Assembly (NCBI GenBank): GCA_964653145.1
Contig: CAZZCG010000004.1
Span: 62,001-126,000 of the forward strand
Length of the DNA stretch: 64,000 bases
Direction: 5' to 3'
DNA from: Pseudocalidococcus sp964653145
Lineage (GTDB): Bacteria > Cyanobacteriota > Cyanobacteriia > Thermosynechococcales > Thermosynechococcaceae
In this document: positions 1 through 8,419 of the stretch, piece by piece
Numbering within the stretch: position 1 is the stretch's first letter
Layout of the letters: every line of letters starts with the position of its first letter
The notes under the pieces: generated by a model
Seen by the model: only the letters and a program-made list of their open reading frames with translations
Told to the model about the DNA's origin: nothing
Database searches by the model: none
Made by a program: the position numbers and the translations under genes

Positions 1-308
1 CCCACCTCTCCCGGTTCTAAATCAACGCCCATGACCAAAATATTGACCGGTCGCCCCAGGCCATACTGAAAACTGCGCCCGACAAATTCACTGAAGGAAG
101 GTGCCATTTCGCCATTATCCTGACGGAACGGGGCCATCAGCGAAACCGTAACTCCAGCGGCCATGGAAAGGGCGGACACACCTAAAAAGGCCATCCCCCA
201 TCCCAAAAAATTCCAAGCAGAGCGGCGACGGGGAGGCATCATCATGGCCTGGGATGAACGGGGACGGTTGGCACTTTTTGGGGAACGGGATTTGGATGAT
301 GCAGCCAA
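1..308 (-). CDS. LytR/CpsA/Psr (LCP) family protein, N-terminal part
   Basis: This is the 5' part of a gene that runs off the left window edge. LCP proteins are membrane-anchored enzymes that attach lipid-linked glycopolymers to the cell wall. The translation shows a basic, Ser/Arg-rich cytoplasmic tail, one hydrophobic segment, then RPVNILVMGVD, which matches the opening strand of the LCP catalytic domain. I prefer the TTG start at 308 because AGAGG lies 8 bases upstream; an ATG at 245 is possible but has no Shine-Dalgarno sequence. An in-frame TAG at 329-327 limits the 5' end. The catalytic arginines lie outside the window, so family membership rests on the N-terminus only. Confidence 0.7.
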   Translation of the reverse strand, partial: MAASSKSRSPKSANRPRSSQAMMMPPRRRSAWNFLGWGMAFLGVSALSMAAGVTVSLMAPFRQDNGEMAPSFSEFVGRSFQYGLGRPVNILVMGVDLEPGEV

Positions 309-797
309 GGGGACAACCTCTGAAGTCTAGGGTGAGTGGGAGATGGGTTTAGGGGAGGCAGGGTTGAATGGAACAACTTTAAATGACTGTTGATGGTGGG
401 ATGAGAAATTCTTGAATTTAATCGTCAGCAGTGGTGGGGGGAAAGTTCCTTGCGAGTGGGAGAGTTTTTAAATTGGCACAGGGCCAGTTCGTGGTGCCGA
501 TCATTGACTAGCAATTTCTGAGTCGCTCCCTGATGTTCCGGATGTTCGCAATTAAGTACCAATCCTCATTAGATTTAGTAAGCCATTATACCTAGGGGAT
601 ATTGTAAAAGATTCAGTCAACTCCAGGCCAAAGCCCATGGGTATCTTCCCTGCCATGCAAAATTTCTTGATCTGGGAAGTAATCGCTGTAAATCGCATCA
701 CTCCAGGGAACAATAGTTATTTCAAATTTGGATGCTGGGAAGGTCTCCGAAACCGATACACTTAGTTCGTACCGTGGGTGGATATTAATCAAGTTCT
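309..797. other. Intergenic region, no gene seen
   Basis: This 489-base spacer separates two divergent genes. Reading frames here are short and overlap the start of the downstream gene. One CCAGGCC heptamer lies at 623-629. I see no RNA gene, convincing hairpin or clear operator. It presumably holds the divergent promoters. Confidence 0.6.
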
Positions 798-1757
798 ATG
801 CAGGCTGTGATCATTGCTGGGGGGAAGGGAACGCGCATGGCACCGCTGACCCAAATCACGCCCAAACCGATGTTGCCATTTCTAGATCGTCCATTCTTGG
901 CCTGGATGGTGGAGCGCTGTCGGGCCGTGGGCATTACGGATATTTTAATTAACGTCCATTACCAATCCCATCAGATTGAAGAGTACTTTGGCGATGGCCA
1001 GGCCTGGGACGTGCAAATTCGCTATCTTCGTGAGGATTCTCCCCTGGACACCGCCGGAGCGATGAAACTGGCAGAACCGTATTTTTCCGGTGACTCATTG
1101 CTGGTTTTTAACGCTGATATCTTGACGGACTTGGATTTACTCGCCTTAATTGACTGTCATCGGCAAGCCCAGGCCCAGGCCACCTTGGCCCTCACGCGGG
1201 TTACAAATCCCACTGCCTTTGGCCTGGTTGAACTCCATTCCCCTGCGACCGACGTGAACCGAGTGGTGGCCTTTCGGGAAAAACCAACCCCAGAACAAGC
1301 CGCTGCCCTTGGCATTGACACGGTTAACGCCGGTACCTATGTCCTCGAGCCAGAAATTTTTGCTGCCTACGCCCATGGCGAACCCTTGAGTTTTGAGCGC
1401 ACGGTGTTTCCCAATCTTTTAGCAGCACAAAAGACGATGGCGGGCTATGTTTGGGAGGGCTATTGGCAAGACCTAGGAACACCCCAGAAATACTATCAAG
1501 CCCACCTCGATAGCTTGGCTGGAGAAATGCCCTATCCCATTGCTGACCAGGCCTGGGAATTATCACCACAGGTTTGGGTGGCCAAATCTGCCGACATCCA
1601 TGCCGATGCTCAGGTATGCGGCCCGACCTATGTTGGCGAGCAGGTCAAATTAGGGCCTGGGGCAGTCATTCCGTCCGGAACCGTAATTGGCAAGGCTTCC
1701 TATGTCAATCGTCCCTTAGAACCTGGGATTTATCCGGCCGGCACCCTAGCCCTCTAG
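798..1757 (+). CDS. NDP-sugar pyrophosphorylase (nucleotidyltransferase family)
   Basis: The predicted role is transfer of a nucleotidyl group from NTP to a sugar 1-phosphate to make an activated sugar. The N-terminus reads AVIIAGGKGTRMAPLT with PKPMLPF, the nucleotide-binding signature of the GlmU/RmlA/ManC class. A DADIL-like NADIL segment marks the metal/sugar site and WQDLGTPQKYYQAH is the usual end of the catalytic domain. The last 60 residues show short left-handed-helix-type repeats. At 319 residues it is shorter than full bifunctional GlmU and has no acetyltransferase-length domain. Its likely use is in envelope polysaccharide synthesis, which fits the divergent LCP gene, but the exact sugar cannot be read from sequence. 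Confidence 0.85.
   Translation: MQAVIIAGGKGTRMAPLTQITPKPMLPFLDRPFLAWMVERCRAVGITDILINVHYQSHQIEEYFGDGQAWDVQIRYLREDSPLDTAGAMKLAEPYFSGDSLLVFNADILTDLDLLALIDCHRQAQAQATLALTRVTNPTAFGLVELHSPATDVNRVVAFREKPTPEQAAALGIDTVNAGTYVLEPEIFAAYAHGEPLSFERTVFPNLLAAQKTMAGYVWEGYWQDLGTPQKYYQAHLDSLAGEMPYPIADQAWELSPQVWVAKSADIHADAQVCGPTYVGEQVKLGPGAVIPSGTVIGKASYVNRPLEPGIYPAGTLAL
998..1007. repeat. Example of the genome-wide CCAGGCC/GGCCTGG repeat (palindromic form)
   Basis: CCAGGCCTGG is the full palindromic form of a heptamer that recurs throughout the window on both strands, in genes and spacers. In positions 1-3000 I count ten sites, at 56, 246, 623, 899, 998, 1221, 1547, 1836, 1919 and 2142, where about 0.4 would be expected by chance for a heptamer on both strands. 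It appears to take the place of HIP1, which I did not see. It is nearly absent from the AT-rich patches at 52.5-53.5 kb and 62.7-64 kb. Confidence 0.85.
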
Positions 1758-1796
1758 CCTCCAACTGATTCCCCTGGATCAGCCCCCAGAGGAGAT

Positions 1797-3047
1797 TTAA
1801 TCTAGGGTTGGCGGCATGGTGGGCAAATAGATCGTGGCCTGGGTTCCTGCTTCAGAACTTGAGCAGATCTCCAGATAACCTTGATGGGCGGACAAAATTC
1901 GCTCCACGATTGCCAGACCCAGGCCCGTGCCACCGGGTTTACGGGAATAAAAGGGCTGGGTTAACTTTTCCAGTTCCGTGGCCGGGATGGTTTCGCCCCA
2001 GTTGTGAACGGTGATGGCCCAAAACTCTAGCCGGGGTTGATGAATGCGACAGGTAATGACAGTTCCTGGGGTGGCCGCTTCACAGGCATTTTGAATGACG
2101 TTAAATAACACCTGCTTTAACTTATCCTTGTCTCCAGCAATCCAGGCCGCTTGCGGATGAAATTCCCATTCGATTTGATGTTGTTGCGCCTCGGGTAAAT
2201 CCTCCAGAAGCGGTTGAATATCCATCCCAAGGGTGTTGAGGTTGAGGGGCTGGATGTTGAGGGTTTGGGGTTTGGCGTATAACAAAATTTCGCTCAAAAG
2301 CATCTCCAACCGCCGTGCTTCATCTAAGGCTAAGTTGAGTCGTTCCTGGGTCGCGGGGCTTAAGTCCAGTTTGTTGAAATAATTCAAGCCCATTTTGATC
2401 GTCGTTAGGGGATTTCGGAGTTCGTGGACAATCATGGAGGCAAATTCCCCAATGGCCACTAAGCGGGCTTGGGCGACTAACCTGGCTTGGGCCTGTTCCA
2501 GTTCGCTGGTGCGGCGGGCTATTTCTGACTCCAAGCGGTGATTGAAGTCCTGTTGTTTTTGATAGAGAAAATAGTTGTCCAGGGCAGTGGCGGCCCGTTC
2601 CGCAAAGAGGGTAACGGTTTTGATTTGATCCACCAGACAGGGTTTCGGCGTCATACTGAAGGAACAAATTGCCCCAATGACTTCTCCCAAGGGGGTACGC
2701 AGGGGCACACCTAAGTAGGATAAGTAGCCTTCGGGTAACTCCCCAAATTCCGGTTGCAGGCGTACATCTTCAATACAGAGGGGCTGTTGGGTCACAAAAA
2801 CGGTATGGGTGACGGTGCCGTACAAATCACAAACCTGCTCATCCGCGGGAATCTCCAGATTGCTGGCCACTAAGCGTTCCGTATTGTCGCTACACAGGCT
2901 GACAACCGTCCAATCCATGCCAATAATTTCACTGACCCCTTGGGCAATCATCGCCAAGTAGTCTTCTAAATTTCCCGTGCGGCAACTCAACGCAGCCAGG
3001 ATAGAGAGGATTCTTTGGCTGTTATTCCACGACTCTGACAACATCAC
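1797..3047 (-). CDS. GAF-domain sensor histidine kinase
   Basis: This is a soluble two-component sensor of 416 residues with no membrane segment. A GAF domain (about residues 20-165) is followed by a short coiled coil, a HisKA helix with the phospho-acceptor histidine in VHELRNPLTT, and a HATPase domain with an N box (QNACEAA) and the G box GTGLGLAIV. The gene follows the response-regulator gene by 46 bases on the same strand, so the two very probably form one operon and a cognate pair. The ligand of the GAF domain is unknown; it carries Cys residues but no obvious bilin-binding signature. Confidence 0.9.
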   Translation of the reverse strand: MMLSESWNNSQRILSILAALSCRTGNLEDYLAMIAQGVSEIIGMDWTVVSLCSDNTERLVASNLEIPADEQVCDLYGTVTHTVFVTQQPLCIEDVRLQPEFGELPEGYLSYLGVPLRTPLGEVIGAICSFSMTPKPCLVDQIKTVTLFAERAATALDNYFLYQKQQDFNHRLESEIARRTSELEQAQARLVAQARLVAIGEFASMIVHELRNPLTTIKMGLNYFNKLDLSPATQERLNLALDEARRLEMLLSEILLYAKPQTLNIQPLNLNTLGMDIQPLLEDLPEAQQHQIEWEFHPQAAWIAGDKDKLKQVLFNVIQNACEAATPGTVITCRIHQPRLEFWAITVHNWGETIPATELEKLTQPFYSRKPGGTGLGLAIVERILSAHQGYLEICSSSEAGTQATIYLPTMPPTLD

Positions 3048-3093
3048 AAGACTGAGAAAACACTAAATCTGAACATTAAAGGCCTTGCACAAT

Positions 3094-3783
3094 CTAGGAT
3101 ACAGGAGTTGATCTTCGCAGACTATAGCCCACCCCTCGGACAGTATGGATTAGGCGCGGTTGTTCCGGTGACTCGAGTTTTAGGCGTAGGTAGCGAATAT
3201 AGACTTCGATGATGTTGGAATCTCCCAAAAAATCGTAACCCCAGACATGATTTAAAATTTGTTCCCGAGTAAAGACTTGACGGGGCCTGGAAAGAAGGTA
3301 GGTGAGTAAATCAAACTCCTTCACTGTTAACTCCACTAACCGATTATCTCGATACACTTCCCGTGTCCGTTGGTTCACCCGTAAATTATCAAACTCTAAC
3401 CATTCAGCGGTTTCTGGGGCTTGTTGTCGAAAACGGGCGCGGATCCGGGCTAACAGTTCTTCCACACTGAAGGGCTTAATCAAGTAATCATCAGCTCCAG
3501 CATCCAGGCCTGTGATCCGGTCATGAATATCATCCCGGCCCGTTAGCATGATCACTGGGGTTTGATTCCCGGTGGCCCGTAAACGGCGGCAAATTTCCAC
3601 ACCGGTCAGGCCTGGTAGCATCCAGTCAACAATAATTAAATCCGGCAAATGGTCACGGGCTAACATCAACCCGGCCTGGCCATCGTGGCTAATCATCATA
3701 TCGTAGCCTTCACTCTCCAGCTCTAATTGCAAAAATCGAGCGATTTTGAGTTCATCTTCAATTAGCAAAATCTGGCGGGCCAT
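3094..3783 (-). CDS. OmpR/PhoB-family response regulator
   Basis: A 229-residue DNA-binding regulator with an N-terminal receiver domain: acidic pair ED near residue 8, phospho-acceptor Asp in IIVDWMLPG, and Lys in YLIKPF. The C-terminal winged helix contains the recognition region REQILNHVWGYDFLGDSNIIEVYIRYLR. It is the first gene of an operon with the GAF histidine kinase and is divergent from the DUF2808 gene. The 217-base space between them holds two sets of 11-bp-phased CTCAG repeats, the geometry OmpR/PhoB proteins bind, one set facing each gene. It therefore probably controls itself and the DUF2808 gene. Confidence 0.92.
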   Translation of the reverse strand: MARQILLIEDELKIARFLQLELESEGYDMMISHDGQAGLMLARDHLPDLIIVDWMLPGLTGVEICRRLRATGNQTPVIMLTGRDDIHDRITGLDAGADDYLIKPFSVEELLARIRARFRQQAPETAEWLEFDNLRVNQRTREVYRDNRLVELTVKEFDLLTYLLSRPRQVFTREQILNHVWGYDFLGDSNIIEVYIRYLRLKLESPEQPRLIHTVRGVGYSLRRSTPVS

Positions 3784-3822
3784 AGGTCATACTCTTGATC
3801 TTTTTTAGGCTATCAGCTTCAT

Positions 3823-3838
3823 CTGAGAAATTACTGAG
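3823..3838 (-). promoter_or_regulatory. Candidate operator, two CTCAG boxes 11 bp apart (facing the response regulator)
   Basis: On the plus strand CTGAG occurs at 3823-3827 and 3834-3838, that is CTCAG twice on the minus strand with an exact 11-base period. It lies 40-55 bases upstream of the response-regulator start codon. Direct repeats one helical turn apart are typical of OmpR/PhoB-family dimers. That this site autoregulates the operon is inferred. Confidence 0.5.
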
Positions 3839-3913
3839 GGTAAGCTTTAGCCTTTGAATCATCGACGTGGCTTGAGGCAGGGATCTGCTCGCTTGGTTAA
3901 TTCCAAACCCCAC

Positions 3914-3940
3914 CTCAGAGCAATCTCAGAGGTTTCTCAG
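3914..3940 (+). promoter_or_regulatory. Candidate operator, three CTCAG boxes 11 bp apart (facing DUF2808)
   Basis: CTCAG occurs at 3914-3918, 3925-3929 and 3936-3940, an exact 11-base period over three boxes, with an extended form close to TCTCAGAGGTT. It lies about 60-90 bases upstream of the DUF2808 start codon. The same pentamer pair occurs inverted near the divergent response-regulator gene, so I infer that this regulator binds both sites. Confidence 0.6.
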
Positions 3941-4000
3941 ATTCCAGTCTTAGGGTCAGAACCATACACCTTGACCACATTCATGCTTTGGAGAACTACT

Positions 4001-4579
4001 ATGTTCTATCGCTACCTTGTCCAAATTCCCACCCTAACCCTTGGCTTTCTCTCCGTTGGGATCATTGCCTCAGCCTCCCCCCTACTCCCACACTTCAGAA
4101 ATAGCTCCTTAGGCCAGCCAATTCCCTCTGCTAAATCAGTCCCAGCACCCTCGAATCCATCTCAGCCAACGACCGCGACGCCCCTAAAAGCTTCGTTGCC
4201 GACAGTGGTATTACCCAGTATTACCGGCGCGACCATTTCTGGTAGTGATCACATTATTCGGATTGCGGGCAATGGCATGAGCCTAACTCATCTGGCTATT
4301 GGGCTTCCTCAACAGATGGAGAATTTTTCTGGGGTCACCATTCAGGATCAATCAGGGGCTAACGTTCCGGTTAAGGTTTCCCGCCAAGATGGGTCTGTGG
4401 ATATTGACTTTGATACCCCAGTTCCAGCGGGGAGTTCCTTGGAGGTGCATTTGAATAATGTCCAAATGCGGACTAAGGGGGGGGAGCGTTTGCCCTATCA
4501 AATTACCGTGACTCAGACTGGTGCTAAGGGGAATATCAGTATTGGTACAGCCCTGATCAATGTGCCTAACCGTGACTAG
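4001..4579 (+). CDS. Secreted DUF2808-family protein
   Basis: A 192-residue protein with an N-terminal signal peptide, a Pro/Ser/Thr-rich linker (about residues 40-75) and a C-terminal beta-rich domain of the cyanobacterial DUF2808 type (LTHLAIGLPQ, then VTIQDQSGA). I start it at ATG 4001, which has GGAG seven bases upstream and begins the signal peptide; a longer frame from 3854 would swallow the predicted operator and leave no signal sequence at the N-terminus. It is probably exported. Its function is unknown. The phased repeats upstream suggest direct control by the divergent response regulator. Confidence 0.8.
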   Translation: MFYRYLVQIPTLTLGFLSVGIIASASPLLPHFRNSSLGQPIPSAKSVPAPSNPSQPTTATPLKASLPTVVLPSITGATISGSDHIIRIAGNGMSLTHLAIGLPQQMENFSGVTIQDQSGANVPVKVSRQDGSVDIDFDTPVPAGSSLEVHLNNVQMRTKGGERLPYQITVTQTGAKGNISIGTALINVPNRD

Positions 4580-4630
4580 GGACGATTGATAAAACGTTGC
4601 CCATTCACACTTCAACATCCTCAAATGGAC

Positions 4631-4666
4631 AAGTGGTTGACACTGATTCTGTTGACCACTTTTTTG
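4631..4666 (+). terminator. Rho-independent-type terminator after the DUF2808 gene
   Basis: AAGTGGT at 4631-4637 pairs with ACCACTT at 4655-4661 and is followed by a T run to 4665. It lies about 50 bases past the stop codon of the DUF2808 gene. Confidence 0.6.
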
Positions 4667-4863
4667 TCTCTGTCTGAGCCTTGTAAAACCTATCAATCCT
4701 TCTATTCCAGGCCAACTAAGTCCACCAATGCCATTAGGGTGCAAGATTTTAAATTTTGATCTGGATGAGTAGGCACTGAAAAAATTTTAGTTGGTTCAGA
4801 GTTTTCATAGGAGATTAGCCCTAGAGGTCTTGGAATGACTTCACTGTATTCCCAGGCCCCTCA

Positions 4864-6390
4864 TTAGACTTCAGACCGCAATAAGGGAAAGGCAATCACA
4901 TCCCGAATACTGGGGGAATCCGTTAACAACATCACAAGACGATCAATCCCAATCCCCAGGCCCCCTGTAGGTGGCATTCCCTGTTCGAGGGCGGCTAAGA
5001 AATCTTCATCAATGCTGTGGGCTTCTAAATCTCCGGCTTCTTTGCGAGCGGCTTGGGCTTCTAAACGCTGGCGTTGATCCACTGGATCGGTGAGTTCGGA
5101 AAAACTATTGGCTGTTTCCCGGCCGACAATAAACAGTTCAAAGCGCTCCACCAGGCCGGGTGCGGATCGATGGGGTTTCGCAAGGGGAGAAATTTCAACG
5201 GGGTAATCTAAAACAAACGTCGGCTGGATCAAATTGGGTTCAACCGCTTGTTCAAAAGCTTCATTGAGGACTCGGCCGATGGTGTCGCATTTTTCGATGT
5301 CTTTAATCCCGGCGGTTTGAGCAGCGGTTTTGGCTTCTGAGAGATCCGTAAATTGGGCAAAATCAACCCCCGTGGCTTCCTCAACAGCCTGATGCATCGT
5401 GATCCTTTTCCAGGGGGGAGTTAAATCAATCTCTTGCCCTTGATAGGTAATTTTGAGCGTGCCTAAAACCGTTTGCGCGGCCTGGGTAATCAGAGCTTCG
5501 GTCAGAGCCATCATATCGGTGTAGTCCGCATAGGCCTGGTACACTTCAATGCTGGTAAATTCTGGGTTGTGCCGAGTTGAGACTCCTTCGTTACGGAAAA
5601 TTCGGCCCATTTCAAACACTTTTTCAAACCCACCCACCACCAAGCGTTTTAGGTGCAGTTCTGTGGCAATGCGTAAATAAAGCTGCATCTCCAGGGTGTT
5701 GTGATAGGTAATGAAGGGCCTGGCTTCAGCTCCCCCTGCTTCCGCTTGTAAAACTGGGGTTTCAATTTCAATAAAGCCCTGCTCATCTAGATACCGGCGA
5801 ATTGCGGCTGTAATCAAGGCCCGTTGGCGGAAGGTTTGCCGGACTTGGGGGTTAACGATCAGATCCACATAGCGTTGCCGATAGCGTTTTTCCACATCGG
5901 TTAGGCCATGCCATTTATCCGGGAGAGGCAGTAGGGATTTGGTCAGGATCCTGTAGCTGTGGACATAAACCGAGAGTTCGCCTTTTTCCGTCCGTTTAAT
6001 CGTTCCCGTCGCTCCCAGAAAATCCCCGGCATCTGTGAGTTGTTTCAGGTGATCAAAGGCTTCTGGGTCGGTTTCGCCCATGCTGGCCTGGATCGTTTGT
6101 TTATCGAGATAGAGCTGAATGGTGCCGGTTTCGTCTTGGAGGGTAAAAAAGGCTAGTTTGCCAAAGACGCGTCGGTTTAAAATCCGTCCCGCCACAGCCA
6201 CGCTAACATCAACGGTTTCGCCATCTGCTAAATCGGCGTACTTGGCCTGGAGGTCAGCGGCATGGTGGGTGCGGTCGAATTGGTAAGCATAGGGATTGAG
6301 ACCCAGGCCCCGGAGCTTTTCTGCTTTTTCGATACGGGTAGCCTTGATTTCCTCTAACCCTGAACCACTCTGCTCTGTTCCTTGCCCCAT
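4864..6390 (-). CDS. lysS: Lysyl-tRNA synthetase, class II
   Basis: This enzyme charges tRNA-Lys with lysine in the cytoplasm. The 508-residue length is normal for bacterial LysS. An OB-fold anticodon-binding domain (about residues 55-160) precedes the class II catalytic core, with motif 1 near GFIEIETPVLQ, motif 2 in FRNEGVSTRHNPEF and motif 3 in GLGIGIDRLVML. It starts at ATG 6390. It is on the same strand as the phycobiliprotein-like/V4R cluster but about 100 bases beyond it, so co-transcription is possible but not shown. Confidence 0.97.
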   Translation of the reverse strand: MGQGTEQSGSGLEEIKATRIEKAEKLRGLGLNPYAYQFDRTHHAADLQAKYADLADGETVDVSVAVAGRILNRRVFGKLAFFTLQDETGTIQLYLDKQTIQASMGETDPEAFDHLKQLTDAGDFLGATGTIKRTEKGELSVYVHSYRILTKSLLPLPDKWHGLTDVEKRYRQRYVDLIVNPQVRQTFRQRALITAAIRRYLDEQGFIEIETPVLQAEAGGAEARPFITYHNTLEMQLYLRIATELHLKRLVVGGFEKVFEMGRIFRNEGVSTRHNPEFTSIEVYQAYADYTDMMALTEALITQAAQTVLGTLKITYQGQEIDLTPPWKRITMHQAVEEATGVDFAQFTDLSEAKTAAQTAGIKDIEKCDTIGRVLNEAFEQAVEPNLIQPTFVLDYPVEISPLAKPHRSAPGLVERFELFIVGRETANSFSELTDPVDQRQRLEAQAARKEAGDLEAHSIDEDFLAALEQGMPPTGGLGIGIDRLVMLLTDSPSIRDVIAFPLLRSEV

Positions 6391-6488
6391 GCTATTCCCT
6401 TAAACCCTTGCTTCATCAATGTGGGCCAAGAGCCAATCCGACCCTAGCCTATTGATTGTGCCATTTTTACGGAGTCAGACAAACCAGA

Positions 6489-6959
6489 CTATTCTCCCAA
6501 GATCGACTGATCCAGTTCTAAGCTGGGTTTCAGGAGGGCTGCTTCGGTGGGGGTGAGGTGCTGATTGACAATTTCCGGTAAGACTCGATACGTGGCCTGG
6601 GCTGCTTTTTCATCCCGAAAGGCTTTAATAATTGTCCGATACCAAAGTAAAAACCCGTTTCGCAGCATCTCTAAGTCACCAAACAGCATAGAAGCCGCTG
6701 AGAGGCGCAGAACATGTTGGCGATCTCGTTTGCAAACGGCACTGTAGTCCTGCTTGCCTTTTTGGAAAATGTAGGGGTTTTGTCCTTTGACGGCCGTTGC
6801 GAGTTTCTCGGAAATCTCGTTTTCCCCATCCCGAATTTTGCTGTAGGCACTGATTCGCTCATCAACTGTATCCAAGTAATCCTTGAGAAACTTCAACTCA
6901 GCGGCTGTGGCAAAGCGTCCGTCTGCATCATTGGCTAAACGAGTTAGTTGTTTTAACAT
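6489..6959 (-). CDS. Phycobiliprotein-like globin (phycobilisome-domain protein), copy 2
   Basis: A 156-residue member of the phycobilisome/globin fold family, too divergent to be a standard allophycocyanin or phycocyanin subunit. The chromophore-site signature is kept: C76, R78, D79 in CKRD, equivalent to Cys84/Arg86/Asp87 of phycocyanin, followed by the helix RLSAASMLFGDLEMLRNGFLLWYRT. It is clearly a paralogue of the gene at 7107-7580, with the key residues at the same numbers. Together with the upstream V4R gene it forms a three-gene same-strand cluster. It could bind a bilin covalently. The role is unknown; light harvesting seems less likely than assembly or tetrapyrrole handling. Confidence 0.85.
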   Translation of the reverse strand: MLKQLTRLANDADGRFATAAELKFLKDYLDTVDERISAYSKIRDGENEISEKLATAVKGQNPYIFQKGKQDYSAVCKRDRQHVLRLSAASMLFGDLEMLRNGFLLWYRTIIKAFRDEKAAQATYRVLPEIVNQHLTPTEAALLKPSLELDQSILGE

Positions 6960-7106
6960 CTTCGGAATTTAAACCTGATTGAGTAGAAATTTGTCCATTG
7001 ACAAAGAGGCAGTTGAGAGAGCCAAGGTAACTCAGACAAAGCTTGAACCGAAGCCGGGTTGACCTAAATTTCCTTGGCTTACTCCCAATTTGAGCAATGG
7101 TTTGAC

Positions 7107-7580
7107 CTAGCCGGCTAAGATGGAATGATTTAACGCCAAAATCGGCTGGACCAGCTTATATTCTTTTTCGGAGAGCAGACTCTTCATCATTTCCGGCAGC
7201 TTTTTCCCATAGGTGTTGTCGGCCATGTGGGAGTAATTAAAGGCTTTGACAATGGTGCGATACCAAAGTAGGAATCCGTCCCGCAGCAAATCCAAATCAG
7301 CAAACAACATGGCGGTGGTGCTGAGGCGAATGGCGTTGGTCAAATCTCGGCGACAGATACTGGATTGATCCTTGCCGCTGAAGGTGTAGCAGTTGGCTTT
7401 CTCTGCCTGTTGCAACGATTGAATCTTAGTGACCATGCCTTCGGAAGCTTCTTTGACTTTGTTGTAGGCGGAGATGCGATCATCCACCGAACCCAGGTAA
7501 TCTTTCAAGAATTGCAATTCAGAGGCAGAGGCAAAACGGCCATCAGCTTCAGTGGTCAAACGGTCTAATTGGGTCAACAT
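7107..7580 (-). CDS. Phycobiliprotein-like globin (phycobilisome-domain protein), copy 1
   Basis: A 157-residue divergent phycobilisome-domain protein, paralogous to its neighbour. It shares the N-terminal pattern ADGRFAS.SELQFLKDYL and the bilin-site triad C76, R78, D79 in CRRD, then RLSTTAMLFADLDLLRDGFLLWYRTIVKAF. GGAG lies seven bases before the ATG. It lacks the extra features of antenna subunits and sits between a V4R gene and the second copy, with spacers of about 120 and 150 bases. As I recall, a comparable mix of V4R and phycobilisome-domain genes occurs in the Synechocystis slr0144-slr0152 operon linked to photosystem II assembly; a similar role here is inference. Confidence 0.86.
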   Translation of the reverse strand: MLTQLDRLTTEADGRFASASELQFLKDYLGSVDDRISAYNKVKEASEGMVTKIQSLQQAEKANCYTFSGKDQSSICRRDLTNAIRLSTTAMLFADLDLLRDGFLLWYRTIVKAFNYSHMADNTYGKKLPEMMKSLLSEKEYKLVQPILALNHSILAG

Positions 7581-7702
7581 AGGAATTCTCCAATACTAAA
7601 AAATGAACAGGTCAACGTCAGGTAATAAATCTCAAATTTCAAACCAAGGCATTAAAGTCTAATCAGGGGCAAGATTCCACCTATACACAGTCAGAAAAGC
7701 TG

Positions 7703-8419
7703 TTAGGGAGCAAACTGACCATTTTTCATCCGTTTCTCAATGTCGGAGGCTGTAGCTCCCTCGTTTTGCCAGAAGGCCGCCGCATCAATCCGCTCTTGCT
7801 TGCCCACGAGGAATTTGCAGTAGGTTTCTCCCATGGCATAGCACTGAATTTCGATACAACCGAGGGGCTTTTTGATTAGGCCTGTGAAGAAACCGGCAAA
7901 CAATCCGGCGTAGAGATAGCAAACGGGTTTACCCACATCCCCCAAGGTTCGAGCTACCACTGAGTCAAAGATATTGATAAACATGAAGCCATTTTTCTGC
8001 TCAGACAAGTCAATGTCCCAGTTCCCCCAGCCTTGGGTAATAAAGGGCCACCACCAGGCCTCGAAGAGAAAACTTAAGTTGGCCTGGCGTAATTCCCGGT
8101 CGTACTCTTGCTCAAAATTTCGTTGAAAGAATTCCGCATCCCGGAGCCCCCACTCTTCCCCGATTTTGTACATCACCAGGGTTGAGGCTGGGCCGACTTC
8201 CTGCTCCAGGCCATTGATCATCCCAACTACAAAATCTTCTGTCACTAGAACATGTCGCGCCTGGTGCCAATCCTGAATGGTGCCTTTCTCCCGCTCCACA
8301 TGAAAGTGATCTTCAAAACTAAAGTGATTGCGCCGTTGCGGATGGAGTTGCCGTAGGGTTTGGGCGACAAACGGTAAGGACGACTCCCGACTGCTGGTCT
8401 GAATGGGCAAAACAGTCAT
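7703..8419 (-). CDS. V4R-domain protein
   Basis: A 238-residue soluble protein whose C-terminal half carries the V4R fold (about residues 75-215), named after the bacteriochlorophyll 4-vinyl reductase region of BchJ and thought to bind small hydrophobic ligands or tetrapyrroles. Typical elements are the hydrophobic GLFAGFFTGL segment, the GCIEIQCYAMGETYCKFLV end with clustered Cys, and the N-terminal HFHVEREKGTIQDW. A GGGGGAG tract lies 11 bases before the ATG. It leads the cluster with the two phycobiliprotein-like genes, which suggests a shared tetrapyrrole- or photosystem-related job. No catalytic activity can be claimed. Confidence 0.85.
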   Translation of the reverse strand: MTVLPIQTSSRESSLPFVAQTLRQLHPQRRNHFSFEDHFHVEREKGTIQDWHQARHVLVTEDFVVGMINGLEQEVGPASTLVMYKIGEEWGLRDAEFFQRNFEQEYDRELRQANLSFLFEAWWWPFITQGWGNWDIDLSEQKNGFMFINIFDSVVARTLGDVGKPVCYLYAGLFAGFFTGLIKKPLGCIEIQCYAMGETYCKFLVGKQERIDAAAFWQNEGATASDIEKRMKNGQFAP

